From Echinimonas agarilytica (GTDB taxonomy: Bacteria; Pseudomonadota; Gammaproteobacteria; Enterobacterales; Neiellaceae), in the NCBI RefSeq assembly GCF_023703465.1, contig NZ_JAMQGP010000006.1:248001-312000 (forward strand): a stretch of 64,000 bases of DNA, written 5' to 3'. The translations under genes were made by a program, and so were the position numbers. Positions 26,892 to 36,630 of the stretch are shown one piece after another; position 1 is the stretch's first letter, and every line of letters begins with the position of its first letter. The notes beneath the pieces were generated by a model. The model did no database searches and was not told the DNA's origin. It saw only the letters and a program-made list of their open reading frames with translations.

Positions 26892-27585
26892 AATGTTAAA
26901 CGTTTAGATATTTAGCCTTATGCTAATGAGCAAAATGAGTTTTGTCATCTTGAACAGAGAACGTACAGCATTTTATTTGGAAAATGACCATTATGTAACC
27001 TATTGTTTTTAAATTGTTTAATGAAGTACTGAATAACCGTGAACATATTATTAGATAGGTTATGCACAACTTCATGCACAGTAAACATGGATAACTGTAA
27101 TTTTATGTGCGGAACTCAGCATTTCTTTGCGTTAAAACCCGATTTTTTGATTGACAAACGCCTCTAATTATCAATTTTCAATCAGCTTTTGTGTATAACT
27201 ATTGGTGTGGCTAAGTCTTGTTCAACCCAACTTACCCACATTGTTAAAAAATATGTATAGATCAACAGTGATCTCTATTTTTATTTTATTTATTAGTAGT
27301 TTATTTTGTTGTGATCAACCTTTGGAGCATGGGGTCTACATCCTCGGAGCGAGTGGGTATTACTTTATTCAGACTTATTCACAGGATTGCGCACAGTTCG
27401 TGTGACTAAGTTGGTTTGTGATTTATCTGTTTTGTGGGTAACTTTAGCTTGTTGCTTTCTTTATTCACATTTGCAAAGAGTGACTTGTATTGAGACCTTG
27501 CTCCCGACTGCACACAATAGCATTGCTCAACATTACAAATTGTGGATACAATCAAGTCATTGAATTTTCGCTCAGGATTAAGTGA
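26892..27585. promoter_or_regulatory. DARS2-like DnaA-box cluster between mutH and rppH
   Basis: A 694-bp AT-rich segment without a credible gene. Exact TTATNCACA DnaA boxes: TTATGCACA (27060-27068), TTATACACA on the minus strand (27190-27198), TTATTCACA (27375-27383) and TTATTCACA (27461-27469). One-mismatch boxes: 27072-27080, 27232-27240, 27433-27441 (minus) and 27541-27549 (minus). An IHF consensus match WATCAANNNNTTR lies at 27550-27562. A T/A-rich stretch runs 27270-27310. In E. coli the DnaA-reactivating sequence DARS2 lies between mutH and rppH (ygdP). Same place, same site type: I infer a DARS2 counterpart that regenerates ATP-DnaA. The segment must also hold the promoters of mutH and rppH. 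Confidence 0.72.
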
Positions 27586-28125
27586 GTGATCGACTCCGAC
27601 GGATATCGTGCGAACGTCGGGATTATCATCTCTAATCAAGCAGGGCAGGTACTTTGGGCTCGAAGAATAGGTCAGCATTCTTGGCAGTTCCCTCAAGGGG
27701 GGATCGATGAGGGTGAGTCGGCAGAGCAGGCAATGTACCGTGAATTATATGAAGAAGTCGGACTGCGACCTGATGATGTAGACATTATCAGTTCTAGTCG
27801 CTCTTGGCTTCGTTATCGATTGCCAAAACGCTTGATTCGAGAGGGAACTAATCCCGTCTGTATCGGACAAAAACAGCGCTGGTTTTTGCTTCGGCTAACC
27901 GGCAAAGATGATTCAGTTAAACTAGATGCCAGTGGGCACCCCGAGTTTGATGAATGGCGATGGGTGAGTTATTGGTACCCAGTGCGCCAGGTAGTGTCGT
28001 TTAAACGCGAGGTCTACCGCAAGGCGATGAAGGAATTCGTGGCAGCAGTGCAAGCTCAAGCCCGCGATCGTCGTCCATCAAAGAATAAACGCAAGAAGCG
28101 TAAGCGACACAATAATGCCCGTTAA
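27586..28125 (+). CDS. rppH: RNA pyrophosphohydrolase RppH
   Basis: A 179-residue Nudix hydrolase: [17 protein letters not shown] is the RppH N-terminus and the Nudix box [23 protein letters not shown] is intact. It converts 5'-triphosphate mRNA ends to monophosphate, starting RNase E decay. The start is GTG 27586 with AGGA upstream. The C-terminus ends in a highly basic tail (KNKRKKRKR). It overlaps or abuts ptsP, as in E. coli. Confidence 0.95.
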   Translation: MIDSDGYRANVGIIISNQAGQVLWARRIGQHSWQFPQGGIDEGESAEQAMYRELYEEVGLRPDDVDIISSSRSWLRYRLPKRLIREGTNPVCIGQKQRWFLLRLTGKDDSVKLDASGHPEFDEWRWVSYWYPVRQVVSFKREVYRKAMKEFVAAVQAQARDRRPSKNKRKKRKRHNNAR

Positions 28126-30385
28126 TATGCTCCATACCCTGCGCACTATCGTGCAGGGTGTTAATCAGTCAGAACACTTAGACGATGCATTGAAGCTCTT
28201 GGTGACACAAACCAAGCATGCAATGGAGACTCAGTGTTGTTCAGTTTATTTATCAGACGCTGAAGCCGGGCATTTTTTATTAATGGCTACTGACGGTTTG
28301 GCCGAGCAGTCAGCCGGTAGTGCAGCGATTGGTTTTACCGAAGGCTTAATTGGACTCGTGGGTGAACGTGAAGAACCAATTAATATTGCCAATGCGCATC
28401 AGCACCCTCGTTTTAAATACATGCCAGAAGTTGAAGAGGAAGCGCTTCAAGCATTTCTAGGCACCCCCATTATCCATCAAGGTAAAGTGTTGGGTGTATT
28501 AACCATCCAGCAAGCAGAACAGCGGCAATTTTCAGAGCAAGAAGAGTCCTTTCTTGTCACTTTATCGGCTCAGTTGGCCGCCGTATTAGCCGTCGCTAAA
28601 GCTCGTGGGCAACTTCAAACCCGTTATTCCGAGCCTCAAATGTTGGTGCTTAATGCTGTGGCTGGAGCCCCGGGTATTGCATCGGCAAAAGCATGGGTGG
28701 AGCGGGTTGCTGTATCGCTCGATGACATTTCGATTGTACAACACAATGATCTCAACGTCGAACTCGACCGTTGGGAGCAAGCCATTCAAAAGACGCGAGA
28801 TTACATCGAACGTTTAGCAGCAAGAATGGGCGAACATCTAGAGCAGGATGCGTTGGCTATTTTTGATGTCTATCAGCACTTGTTAGATGACGCTTCAATC
28901 GGTGGTGCGGTTGAAACTCACATTCGGAAAGGTCTCAATGCTCAAAGTGCATTGGTGGAGGTGGCAAAAGATTACATTGCCCAATTCGCGGCAATGGAAG
29001 ACGCCTACCTCAAAGAGCGCGCAACTGACATTCGCGATGTGTCTCAACGTTTGTTGTACTTTTTGCAGCAGGGAACGAGCGAACTTCAAGAGTGGAATGA
29101 AGCCATCATTTTGGTGGCAGAAGAAGTCACCGCTTCGATGTTGGCTTCTATTCCGCGAAGCAAACTGTCGGGCATCATTTCCATTCGCGGTTCTAGCAAT
29201 TCGCATGCGGCTATTTTGGCCCGAGCCTTAGGTATTCCGGCTATTTTAGGGGCCAGTGAATTACCGCTTAAACGTAGTCATGGCGAGCACTTTATTATTG
29301 ACGGCTACACCGGCCGTTTATATATGACGCCATCAAACGCTGTGGTTGAAGAATATGGACGTTTGCTCAAAAAAGAATCTGAACTGCAAGCGCAATTTGA
29401 TAAGACGCTTCATTTGCCTGCGGCCATGGCAGATGGCCGACGTATTTGCATGATGATCAATGCAGGCTTGGCCGCAGATTCTGAACATTATGGCGGTGGT
29501 GCCGATGGCGTCGGACTTTATCGAACGGAAATTCCTTTCATGATTCAGGATAAATTTCCGTCGGAAGACGCTCAATGCCAGATCTACAAGTCGGTTCTTG
29601 AAGGTTTTCCTGAACAGCCTGTCACCATGCGAACGCTGGATGTGGGCGGCGACAAAGCTCTACCATACTTTCCTATTCGTGAAGAAAACCCATTTCTTGG
29701 CTGGCGTGGAATTCGGATGACGCTGGACCATCCAGAAATCTTTCTAGTTCAAATTCGAGCCATGCTCAAAGCGAATATAGAGACGCAAAATCTTAAAATC
29801 ATGTTCCCCATGGTGACTGAGATTCGAGAGTTGCAGCAGGCTAAGCGACTGGTACTTAAGGCTCATTCTGAGCTGCAAGAGGAATTGGGCATGCACTTTC
29901 CATTACCTCAAATGGGGGTGATGATTGAAGTGCCTGCATTGCTCTATCAATTGCGCGCAGTAGCAGACATAGCAGATTTCATTTCAGTGGGAAGTAACGA
30001 CTTAACCCAATATCTATTAGCGGTTGATCGAAATAACTCGCGCGTTGCTAGCTTGTATGACGAATTGAATCCTGCGGTGTTGAATGCGCTCAATCATATT
30101 GCCCAAGAATGCCGGCAATACGAATTAGAATTCTCTATTTGTGGAGAGCTCGCAGGTGACCCTTTGGGGGCTATTTTGTTAGTAGCCATGGGATACGAGC
30201 ATCTGAGCATGAATGCTGCAAATATAGGGCGAGTGAAATGGGCCATTGGTAAAGTCAGCCAAGCCCAATGCGATCACATGTTACAAAAAGCATTGAACCT
30301 ATCTTGCCCTGATACTATTCGACGCCAGTTGCATGTTGATATGGATGCGTTTGGTTTAGGGTCACTGGTCCGAACCGGCCGTTAA
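28115..30385 (+). CDS. ptsP: PTS-Ntr phosphoenolpyruvate-protein phosphotransferase PtsP
   Basis: A 756-residue enzyme I paralogue: N-terminal GAF domain (about 10-165), then the EI HPr-binding and phosphohistidine domain with His364 in [16 protein letters not shown], and a C-terminal PEP-binding TIM barrel with [29 protein letters not shown] and [13 protein letters not shown]. It phosphorylates NPr (PtsO) from PEP in the nitrogen PTS. E. coli PtsP begins at a residue matching Met5 here (ATG 28127), so that may be the true start; ATG 28115 overlaps rppH by 11 bp. Confidence 0.95.
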   Translation: MPVNMLHTLRTIVQGVNQSEHLDDALKLLVTQTKHAMETQCCSVYLSDAEAGHFLLMATDGLAEQSAGSAAIGFTEGLIGLVGEREEPINIANAHQHPRFKYMPEVEEEALQAFLGTPIIHQGKVLGVLTIQQAEQRQFSEQEESFLVTLSAQLAAVLAVAKARGQLQTRYSEPQMLVLNAVAGAPGIASAKAWVERVAVSLDDISIVQHNDLNVELDRWEQAIQKTRDYIERLAARMGEHLEQDALAIFDVYQHLLDDASIGGAVETHIRKGLNAQSALVEVAKDYIAQFAAMEDAYLKERATDIRDVSQRLLYFLQQGTSELQEWNEAIILVAEEVTASMLASIPRSKLSGIISIRGSSNSHAAILARALGIPAILGASELPLKRSHGEHFIIDGYTGRLYMTPSNAVVEEYGRLLKKESELQAQFDKTLHLPAAMADGRRICMMINAGLAADSEHYGGGADGVGLYRTEIPFMIQDKFPSEDAQCQIYKSVLEGFPEQPVTMRTLDVGGDKALPYFPIREENPFLGWRGIRMTLDHPEIFLVQIRAMLKANIETQNLKIMFPMVTEIRELQQAKRLVLKAHSELQEELGMHFPLPQMGVMIEVPALLYQLRAVADIADFISVGSNDLTQYLLAVDRNNSRVASLYDELNPAVLNALNHIAQECRQYELEFSICGELAGDPLGAILLVAMGYEHLSMNAANIGRVKWAIGKVSQAQCDHMLQKALNLSCPDTIRRQLHVDMDAFGLGSLVRTGR

Positions 30386-30482
30386 TCAATCGATACAAAT
30401 TCAATATGATGTTGTCCAAGAGCTGTCGTACAAGTCGTGTTACCCTAAGCGCGTTGCGCCCTTTCCCATGGAGTTTTGTTAG

Positions 30483-31295
30483 ATGTTGACGCAAGCTTTA
30501 GCTTTTCCTGAAATTGATCCAGTTTTACTCGATTTAGGATTAATCAAAGTTCGTTGGTACGGACTAATGTATTTGGTTGGTTTTGTAGCGGCCATGTGGC
30601 TGGGCAATCGCCAAGCGCGTCAACCGAACAGCGGTTGGACGGAACAAGAAGTTAGCGACTTACTCTTCTACGGTTTTATTGGTGTTATTTTAGGCGGGCG
30701 TTTTGGTTATGTCATGTTCTACCAATTTTCTCAATTTGCTGATGATCCGCTGTATTTATTTAGAATTTGGGAAGGCGGCATGTCGTTCCACGGCGGCGTG
30801 TTAGGTGTCATGGCAGCGATGGCTGTATTTGCTCGTAAATTTCATAAATCGTATTTGTCAGTAGGGGACTTTATCACCCCGCTATTGCCGATTGGTCTGG
30901 GTGCCGGACGCTTAGGTAATTTCATTAATGGCGAATTGTGGGGCCGCGAGACAGATCTGTCGTTTGCTATGATCTTTCCTCAAGACCCACTCGGTTTGGC
31001 TCGCCATCCTTCCCAATTGTATGAGTTTGCACTTGAAGGTGTCGTATTGTTCTGTATCTTGTGGTGGTTTAAAAGTAAGCCAAGACCCGCAGGAACAGTG
31101 GCGGGACTTTTCTTATTGGGGTATGGAAGCTTCCGTTTCTTAGTTGAATTTGCTCGCGAACCGGATGCTCACTTAGGCTTATTGCAGCTGGGTATGAGTA
31201 TGGGGCAGTGGTTGTGTTTACCGATGATATTTGGCGGCTTAGGACTCATCGCGTACGGTTATTCGAGAAAAACTGCGGTTGGAGATAAGGCATGA
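30483..31295 (+). CDS. lgt: Prolipoprotein diacylglyceryl transferase
   Basis: A 270-residue inner-membrane enzyme with seven hydrophobic segments. The signature [14 protein letters not shown] and [11 protein letters not shown] are present, along with [13 protein letters not shown]. It transfers diacylglycerol from phosphatidylglycerol to the lipobox Cys of prolipoproteins, the first step for the several lipoproteins encoded in this window; lspA, the second step, is also here at 58.2 kb. GGAG lies 9 bp before ATG 30483. Its stop overlaps the thyA ATG (ATGA). Confidence 0.96.
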   Translation: MLTQALAFPEIDPVLLDLGLIKVRWYGLMYLVGFVAAMWLGNRQARQPNSGWTEQEVSDLLFYGFIGVILGGRFGYVMFYQFSQFADDPLYLFRIWEGGMSFHGGVLGVMAAMAVFARKFHKSYLSVGDFITPLLPIGLGAGRLGNFINGELWGRETDLSFAMIFPQDPLGLARHPSQLYEFALEGVVLFCILWWFKSKPRPAGTVAGLFLLGYGSFRFLVEFAREPDAHLGLLQLGMSMGQWLCLPMIFGGLGLIAYGYSRKTAVGDKA

Positions 31296-32143
31296 AACAG
31301 TATTTAGAATTGTGCCAGCATATCGTTGATGACGGTATATGGATCGAAAATGAACGCACGGGTAAACGTTGTTTAACCGTAATAAATGCCGACTTAACCT
31401 ACGACGTAGCCAATAATAAGTTTCCGCTTATCACCACTCGAAAGAGCTTTTGGAAGTCTGCTATTGCTGAATTCTTGGGATATATCCGCGGCTATGATAA
31501 TGCGGCTGATTTTCGCGCGCTTGGCACCAAAACATGGGATGCAAACGCCAATGACAATGAAGCTTGGCTGAACAATCCTGCCCGTACCGGTGACGATGAC
31601 ATGGGCCGAGTGTACGGTGTTCAAGGCCGATCATGGAAAAGCCCAGACGGCTCTACCATTGATCAACTTCGAAAGCTGGTCGATAACCTCAGCCAAGGCA
31701 AAGATGACCGTGGTGAAATCCTGACCTTTTATAACCCCGGTGAATTCGGCCTCGGTTGTTTGCGTCCTTGCATGCACACGCATACATTTTCATTGTTGGG
31801 CGACACTTTGTTTCTCACCAGTTATCAGCGTTCGTGCGATGTGCCGCTAGGGCTCAACTTCAATCAAATTCAGGTATTCACTTTTCTCGCGCTGATGGCT
31901 CAAATTACAGGTAATAAAGCAGGCAAAGCGTATCACAAGATAGTGAATGCTCACATTTATGAAGACCAACTTGAATTGATGCGCGATGTGCAACTGAAAC
32001 GAGAGCCGTTTCCGTCGCCACAATTGAACATTAACCCAGATATTAAATCACTCAAAGATTTAGAAACCTGGGTGACCATGGATGATTTTGAAGTGGTGGG
32101 ATATGAGCACCATGACCCGATCAAGTATCCATTTGCTGTGTAA
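31292..32143 (+). CDS. thyA: Thymidylate synthase
   Basis: A 283-residue enzyme with catalytic Cys160 in [16 protein letters not shown] and the dUMP-binding [17 protein letters not shown]. It methylates dUMP to dTMP using methylenetetrahydrofolate. There is a ~20-residue insertion (around residues 88-105, [17 protein letters not shown]) typical of the longer ThyA form relative to the 264-residue E. coli enzyme. It overlaps lgt by 4 bp, giving the conserved lgt-thyA pair. Confidence 0.97.
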   Translation: MKQYLELCQHIVDDGIWIENERTGKRCLTVINADLTYDVANNKFPLITTRKSFWKSAIAEFLGYIRGYDNAADFRALGTKTWDANANDNEAWLNNPARTGDDDMGRVYGVQGRSWKSPDGSTIDQLRKLVDNLSQGKDDRGEILTFYNPGEFGLGCLRPCMHTHTFSLLGDTLFLTSYQRSCDVPLGLNFNQIQVFTFLALMAQITGNKAGKAYHKIVNAHIYEDQLELMRDVQLKREPFPSPQLNINPDIKSLKDLETWVTMDDFEVVGYEHHDPIKYPFAV

Positions 32144-32162
32144 TGCTTAGTGCATGGAAACG

Positions 32163-32188
32163 AAAAAAGCGCCGAGAGGCGCTTTTTT
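32163..32188. terminator. Bidirectional terminator after thyA
   Basis: Perfect stem AAAAAAGCGCC / GGCGCTTTTTT with loop GAGA. It lies between thyA and the convergent OlsF-like gene and can serve both. Confidence 0.94.
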
Positions 32189-32217
32189 ATTGCGAGCTCA
32201 ACCCGCGAGGATTGTGC

Positions 32218-33936
32218 CTAAGCGTATTCGTCACCCATGTAGCGAGCGCGCTTTTTAGATTTGATCTTTTGAATATCAACTAACACCAAACCGTCTACAC
32301 AATCTGCAAAATCAGGGTCGATACCAAAGTCCAGAAAGTTTACACCATCTGTTTCAGCCACTTCGGTGTATTGTTTGTAAAGAGTTGGAACCGACACGCC
32401 TATGTTGGCCATTAAGTGTTTCAGGCGGCTGAAGTCTTGCTTATAGTCATCGCCGCTAAACGTATCTTTTAGAGTTTGCATGGCTTCGTCGGCAATGCTG
32501 TAGGGCTGGCGGCTTTGTGCCATGCTTTTATCAGGCGAGAAATACAGGCTATAGAAATACACCAATAAATCACGTGCAGGCTTGGGGAAGCTATTGCTGA
32601 TACTGACAGGTCCATACATGTAGCGGTAGCCTGGATATTTTACCAAATAGGCGCCAATGCCGTACCAAAGGTAGTCTAGTGAACGTTTGCCCCAATATCT
32701 GGGTTGAACAAATGAACGGCCTAACTCAAGGCTCTGTTCTAAATGGCTGTCCATCTCTTTTGAAAAGTTGAACAACGAATGTGTATATAGGCCTTTGTGA
32801 CCTTTGCGTTCAATCACATCACGGGTGTCTGCCAATCGGTACGCGCCAACGATTTCAAGATCGTCAGTGTCCCACAATACAAGGTGCATATAGTCTGCGT
32901 CATATTGGTCGATATCGCGGCGTTCTCCGGTGCCTTCACCTACAGCGCGGAAACTGACTTCGCGCAGACGCCCAATTTCGCGCATGATAGGAGAACTTTC
33001 ATCAAATCGGTACAAGTAAATCTTTTTGCCATCAGCTGTTTCACCCAATAGCTCACAACTTTCAACCGCTTGTTTGAGAGTTGCTTTTGGTTCTGGGTGA
33101 GCAATGGCTGAAAATGTTTTAAAAAGCCCACTTTTGCCTTTTCCGATACGGTAAAGGTGGCGTTTAAACATTTTTACTTTTTCGCGGCGAGTGATATTAC
33201 CGCTGGTATAGCTTTCATAGGGAATTGGATCGCCGACACGAATGTTGACGCTTTTGTTTTGTTGGCGGAACATTTCCTTCACCAGTAAGGCAGTTGATAG
33301 CGGCTTGTAGACCATTGATGCACTATAAAATAAGGCTGAATTTCGGCCGTGTACAAAGATGGGTAAGATGGGTGCTTGAGACTGCGTTGCCATTCTTAAA
33401 AAACCACTGCGCCAGCGAGTATCTTTAATTCCTGTGGGGCGTAATCGAGACACTTCGCCTGCGGGAAAGATGATCAAAGCCCCTTCAGACTGCAGGTGAC
33501 AGTTGATATCTTGCAGGCTTTCTTTCGCAGTATTGCCGGTCATGTTATTCACCGGTAGCAACAATTTACTCAGCGGAGCAATATTCATGAGTAAATCGTT
33601 CACAACGGCTTTTGCATCTGGACGAATTTCTGCAATGAGCTTGATTAATGCAAGTCCGTCCAGCGAACCAATCGGATGATTTGCAATGATCACCACTCGG
33701 CCTGTGGCTGGAATGCGAGCGCGTTCGCGATCACTGATGGTGTAACTAAAACTAAAGTAATCCAACACCTTTTCAACAAAATCGACACCGTCGAGGTGGG
33801 GATTTTTTTCGGCAAATTCAATCATGTCGCTTTCATGAAGAAGATGACGAAGTACGCCTTTTACCGGCTTTGCAAGCCACGGTTTCTGATCTAACTGAGG
33901 ATAATTGTCACGAACAACTTGATCGACCGTAAACAT
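32218..33936 (-). CDS. OlsF-like bifunctional acyltransferase (ornithine lipid synthesis)
   Basis: A 572-residue protein with two domains. The N-terminal PlsC-like acyltransferase has NHPIGSLDG (His87) and FPAGEVSR (157-164). The C-terminal part (about 300-510) is an OlsB/GNAT-type N-acyltransferase with YRLADTRDVI, LELGRSFVQPRYWG and YLWYGIGAYLVKYP. This domain order and length match OlsF of Serratia, which makes ornithine lipid alone: N-acylation of ornithine, then O-acylation. The aminolipid product is inferred. It lies 119 bp downstream of the PlcP-like gene on the same strand, so the two may be one operon. Confidence 0.8.
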   Translation of the reverse strand: MFTVDQVVRDNYPQLDQKPWLAKPVKGVLRHLLHESDMIEFAEKNPHLDGVDFVEKVLDYFSFSYTISDRERARIPATGRVVIIANHPIGSLDGLALIKLIAEIRPDAKAVVNDLLMNIAPLSKLLLPVNNMTGNTAKESLQDINCHLQSEGALIIFPAGEVSRLRPTGIKDTRWRSGFLRMATQSQAPILPIFVHGRNSALFYSASMVYKPLSTALLVKEMFRQQNKSVNIRVGDPIPYESYTSGNITRREKVKMFKRHLYRIGKGKSGLFKTFSAIAHPEPKATLKQAVESCELLGETADGKKIYLYRFDESSPIMREIGRLREVSFRAVGEGTGERRDIDQYDADYMHLVLWDTDDLEIVGAYRLADTRDVIERKGHKGLYTHSLFNFSKEMDSHLEQSLELGRSFVQPRYWGKRSLDYLWYGIGAYLVKYPGYRYMYGPVSISNSFPKPARDLLVYFYSLYFSPDKSMAQSRQPYSIADEAMQTLKDTFSGDDYKQDFSRLKHLMANIGVSVPTLYKQYTEVAETDGVNFLDFGIDPDFADCVDGLVLVDIQKIKSKKRARYMGDEYA

Positions 33937-34055
33937 AAATAGCTCCGAACTGCCAAAGGCAAAATGATTGGACTAACTTATGTCGTTTTCGTGACAGAAA
34001 TTTCTCAATGAGATTTCAGTTTTATGAATTAGCCATCTTCCTTGTTGTCATTTAG

Positions 34056-34859
34056 CTAGGCGGCTTTACGTCCGGCGATCACTAAATCAGCCGGCAAATG
34101 ATTGATTAATTTATGGGTGTTACTCCAATGGAGTAGCTCAATTTGGCCTGATTCATGCTCGACTGCAGCGGTGCAGCTTTCTACCCAATCACCGTCATTT
34201 AAATAAAGAATTCCGTTTTCGTAGCGCATATTCGGGCTATGAATATGGCCGCAAACAATGCCATCTACACCGCGTTTTTTGGCTTCGTGCATGGCTGCAT
34301 CCTCAAAGCGACGAATGGCCGCTTCTGCTTTTCTAACTTTTTTCTTGAGGTAACTAGCCGCGGACCAGTATGAAAATCCAAACCACGAGCGGCATCGATT
34401 GACCCATCGGTTAATAAAGAGCAGTAGGTCATACCCCATGTCGCCGAACCACGTATTTATCTTGCTGTACTTAACGGCGCCATCAAACTCATCACCATGC
34501 AGCATGAGCAATTTTCCGTATGAAATACTGTTGTATTCATATTCACGATGCAGCTCGATGCCTTGGAACATGCTTCCGTCATAATTTCTCATCGGCTCGT
34601 CGTGATTGCCGGGCACATAAATCACATTGCAACCGTCGGCAGCTTTGGCTAGCAGCGCATCGAGTACTTGTTGATGAGATTTGGGCCAAAAGACTTGTCG
34701 CTTCATCGACCAAAGGTCAACTATATCTCCCACTAAGAACAAGTATTCACATTGAGTCTTGGCGAGAAAATCTAACAAAAACTCTGACTTACAGTCCTTG
34801 TAGCCAAGGTGAATGTCTGAAAGCCATACAGCTTTGTATTTCGATTGTTCGGATTGCAT
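34056..34859 (-). CDS. PlcP-like metallophosphoesterase (LpxH superfamily)
   Basis: A 267-residue calcineurin-like phosphoesterase: LSDIHLG (Asp15, His17), VGDIVD (Asp45), PGNHDE (Asn85, His86), LHGDEFD (His121) and CGHIHSPN (His205, His207), giving a complete two-metal site. It is usually labelled UDP-2,3-diacylglucosamine hydrolase, but the segments VGDIVDLWSMKR, FWPKSH and NDGDWVESCTA resemble PlcP, the phospholipase C that strips phospholipid headgroups under phosphate limitation in Sinorhizobium and marine bacteria. The neighbouring OlsF-like gene and upstream Pho-box-like repeats favour PlcP. A strong GGGGGGA site precedes ATG 34859. A true LpxH role is the alternative. Confidence 0.72.
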   Translation of the reverse strand: MQSEQSKYKAVWLSDIHLGYKDCKSEFLLDFLAKTQCEYLFLVGDIVDLWSMKRQVFWPKSHQQVLDALLAKAADGCNVIYVPGNHDEPMRNYDGSMFQGIELHREYEYNSISYGKLLMLHGDEFDGAVKYSKINTWFGDMGYDLLLFINRWVNRCRSWFGFSYWSAASYLKKKVRKAEAAIRRFEDAAMHEAKKRGVDGIVCGHIHSPNMRYENGILYLNDGDWVESCTAAVEHESGQIELLHWSNTHKLINHLPADLVIAGRKAA

Positions 34860-34907
34860 GATTTTTAATCCCCCCAGCTGGATTGCCTGCCAAGCTAGGC
34901 CTTGAAT

Positions 34908-34947
34908 TTGACACCTCGGTTACAGTGATTTGATGATTTGGTGACAT
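34908..34947 (-). promoter_or_regulatory. Pho-box-like direct repeats upstream of the PlcP-like gene
   Basis: Read on the minus strand, three TGT(C/A)A-type repeats occur in phase: ATGTCAC (34947-34941), CTGTAAC (34925-34919) and GTGTCAA (34914-34908). Their spacings are 22 and 11 bp. The PhoB consensus is CTGTCAT repeated every 11 bp, so the last two form one imperfect Pho box (five of seven bases in each half). It lies about 50 bp before the start codon. Confidence 0.45.
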
Positions 34948-35075
34948 CGTTCTGAATCAGTCTTGAGGCTCTTAAAATGCTGATCTGAACCCAGCCTGAA
35001 TGATGTTTTTGTTTAGCTTGTTGGTTAAATAGACAACTGGCCTAATGACGGGAGTGAGTCGGAGGGCCTCAATAT

Positions 35076-36116
35076 ATGCGCACCCAATCGAAAAAAATTC
35101 TGTCATCAGCCATTGTCGCTTCGGCGCTTTTGTCGGCTAAAACTGTGGCCGAAGATCGCCTGTTTCGCTTTGAGTTTGCGAATGATGCAATGACGTTTTC
35201 AGACAACATGTACACCAATGGCATTTCTCTGCAGTGGCATAGTCAGGCGTTCGAGAACTGGCAACAAGCACAAGAGCAGAATTGGTTCGCCGGTTTGGGC
35301 GGTGCTATTGCCCAATACGGTTGGGCGCTTGAGTCTTGGGCCCCAAGTGCTCATCATCGGCATGCCGTGAGTCTCTCCCAATATATTCAGACTCCGGAAG
35401 ATCTAGATGCACGAGATTTGATTATTGATGATGTGCCGTACGCGGGGGCGTTAATCATCAGCAACTCTTGGTATAGCTATGATCAGTCTGACTTTAGTGG
35501 ATGGCAGTTAGATGTTGGCCTTGTGGGCCCAAATTCTTTTGCAGAACACGTTCAAAAAGGCGTGCACAACCTGATTGGATCTGACACTCCGAGAGGCTGG
35601 GAGCACCAATTAAAGTCTGAGCCCATTGTGAATATGACCTATCAACGCAAACACAAGTTTTGGCGGTCACCTGCCAGTCATGAGTTTGAGTCTGATGTTG
35701 CGTGGAATGTGACCGCAGCATTGGGCAATTTTTACACTGGGGCAGGGGCTGGTTTAGAGTGGCGTTGGGGTAGGCCGAATCAAACCGGATTCCAAGATGG
35801 GCAGAATTTGGTGGGCCGCAGTGTGTTTAAGGAGACCGAAGGCAACATTGCGAAGGGGAGTTGGCACATTAGCGGGCAACTTCAGCTGAACTATGTGGCA
35901 CAAGATATTTTTTTGGACGGTAATACTTGGAAAGACAGCCATAGTGTCGACAAAGAGCCTGTGTATGCCAGTATGGGGCTAGGTGCGCACTACCATTGGC
36001 AGAATTGGGCTGTTCATATGCGCTATTGGATGACGAGCAATATTGTAAGGTCAGATCTTGCACACACTGATAACAACATGAACTACGGCAGCCTTTTGTT
36101 TGAATACCGTTACTAG
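35076..36116 (+). CDS. lpxR: Lipid A 3'-O-deacylase LpxR
   Basis: A 346-residue outer-membrane beta-barrel protein with a signal peptide (cleavage probably after TVA, before EDRLF). It matches the LpxR/DUF2219 family: FEFANDAMTFSDNMYTNG with the conserved Asn-Asp pair, DVPYAGALI, GLVGPNSFAEHVQ followed by HNLIGSDTPRGWEHQL. Family members use Ca2+ to remove the 3'-acyloxyacyl chain from lipid A, lowering TLR4 recognition in pathogens; here a role in envelope adaptation is likely. The final residues FEYRY end in an aromatic as expected for a barrel. It is divergent from the PlcP-like gene. Confidence 0.87.
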   Translation: MRTQSKKILSSAIVASALLSAKTVAEDRLFRFEFANDAMTFSDNMYTNGISLQWHSQAFENWQQAQEQNWFAGLGGAIAQYGWALESWAPSAHHRHAVSLSQYIQTPEDLDARDLIIDDVPYAGALIISNSWYSYDQSDFSGWQLDVGLVGPNSFAEHVQKGVHNLIGSDTPRGWEHQLKSEPIVNMTYQRKHKFWRSPASHEFESDVAWNVTAALGNFYTGAGAGLEWRWGRPNQTGFQDGQNLVGRSVFKETEGNIAKGSWHISGQLQLNYVAQDIFLDGNTWKDSHSVDKEPVYASMGLGAHYHWQNWAVHMRYWMTSNIVRSDLAHTDNNMNYGSLLFEYRY

Positions 36117-36630
36117 TAAAAGCCGATACTCATAGTGATTTTTGAATCTCTTGCGTTCACTACGGCCTCGCGTCATGCATTCTACTGGCGCTCCTACAAA
36201 GCTTTTTAATCGTCATTCCTCTTTCACATTCATGCGTGGGCCTTGCCACTTTTAGCCAGAACTAGAGCGATTTAACTGCTATTTCTGCTCGTTTGTTGTC
36301 CGAATTTAGAGGGTTGAGGCATGTGATGAGACTCTAGGAATGATTCAACAGCCGCAGAAGGCTGTGAAACAGATTGCAAATGCAATGGTTTTACCATGAA
36401 AATTTTCAGAGCTTGTGCTTGTATGAAGTTGTGTCGGTTACACACCCTCATTTGTTTCAAAGGGAAAAGCAGGTGCTAGTAGTCTGATTTTTAAATGCTG
36501 ACTTGTTAAATGGATAACTCATTCATTGGTTGTCATTCAGCGCGACTTAAATCAAGAGCAATTACCTTGAGGTATCGGTGCCAAGACAGCGAGGCGTTTT
36601 GGCGACTCGTGTGTATTTAATAACAAAAGC
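36117..36630. other. Gene-free interval before the AraC-type regulator
   Basis: About 510 bp. I see no gene, no clear terminator for lpxR and no promoter I would defend. A small ACAGCC / GGCTGT inverted repeat occurs near 36347-36364 without a T-run. The interval probably holds the promoter of the regulator. Confidence 0.4.

Noticed and set aside
27202-27405. 67-residue open frame in the mutH-rppH interval
   Set aside because: No ribosome-binding site, biased composition from AT-rich DNA, and it overlaps DnaA boxes.
26892-27585. Possible chromosomal origin oriC
   Set aside because: DnaA boxes and an AT-rich stretch fit, but the flanking genes are mutH and rppH rather than the origin neighbours mnmG, mioC, dnaA or rpmH, and that interval is the E. 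coli DARS2 site.
34056-34859. Plain LpxH assignment
   Set aside because: Motifs and neighbours resemble PlcP more; retained only as an alternative.
36117-36630. Small RNA or attenuator in the lpxR-araC interval
   Set aside because: Only a weak 6-bp stem without a T-run or promoter.
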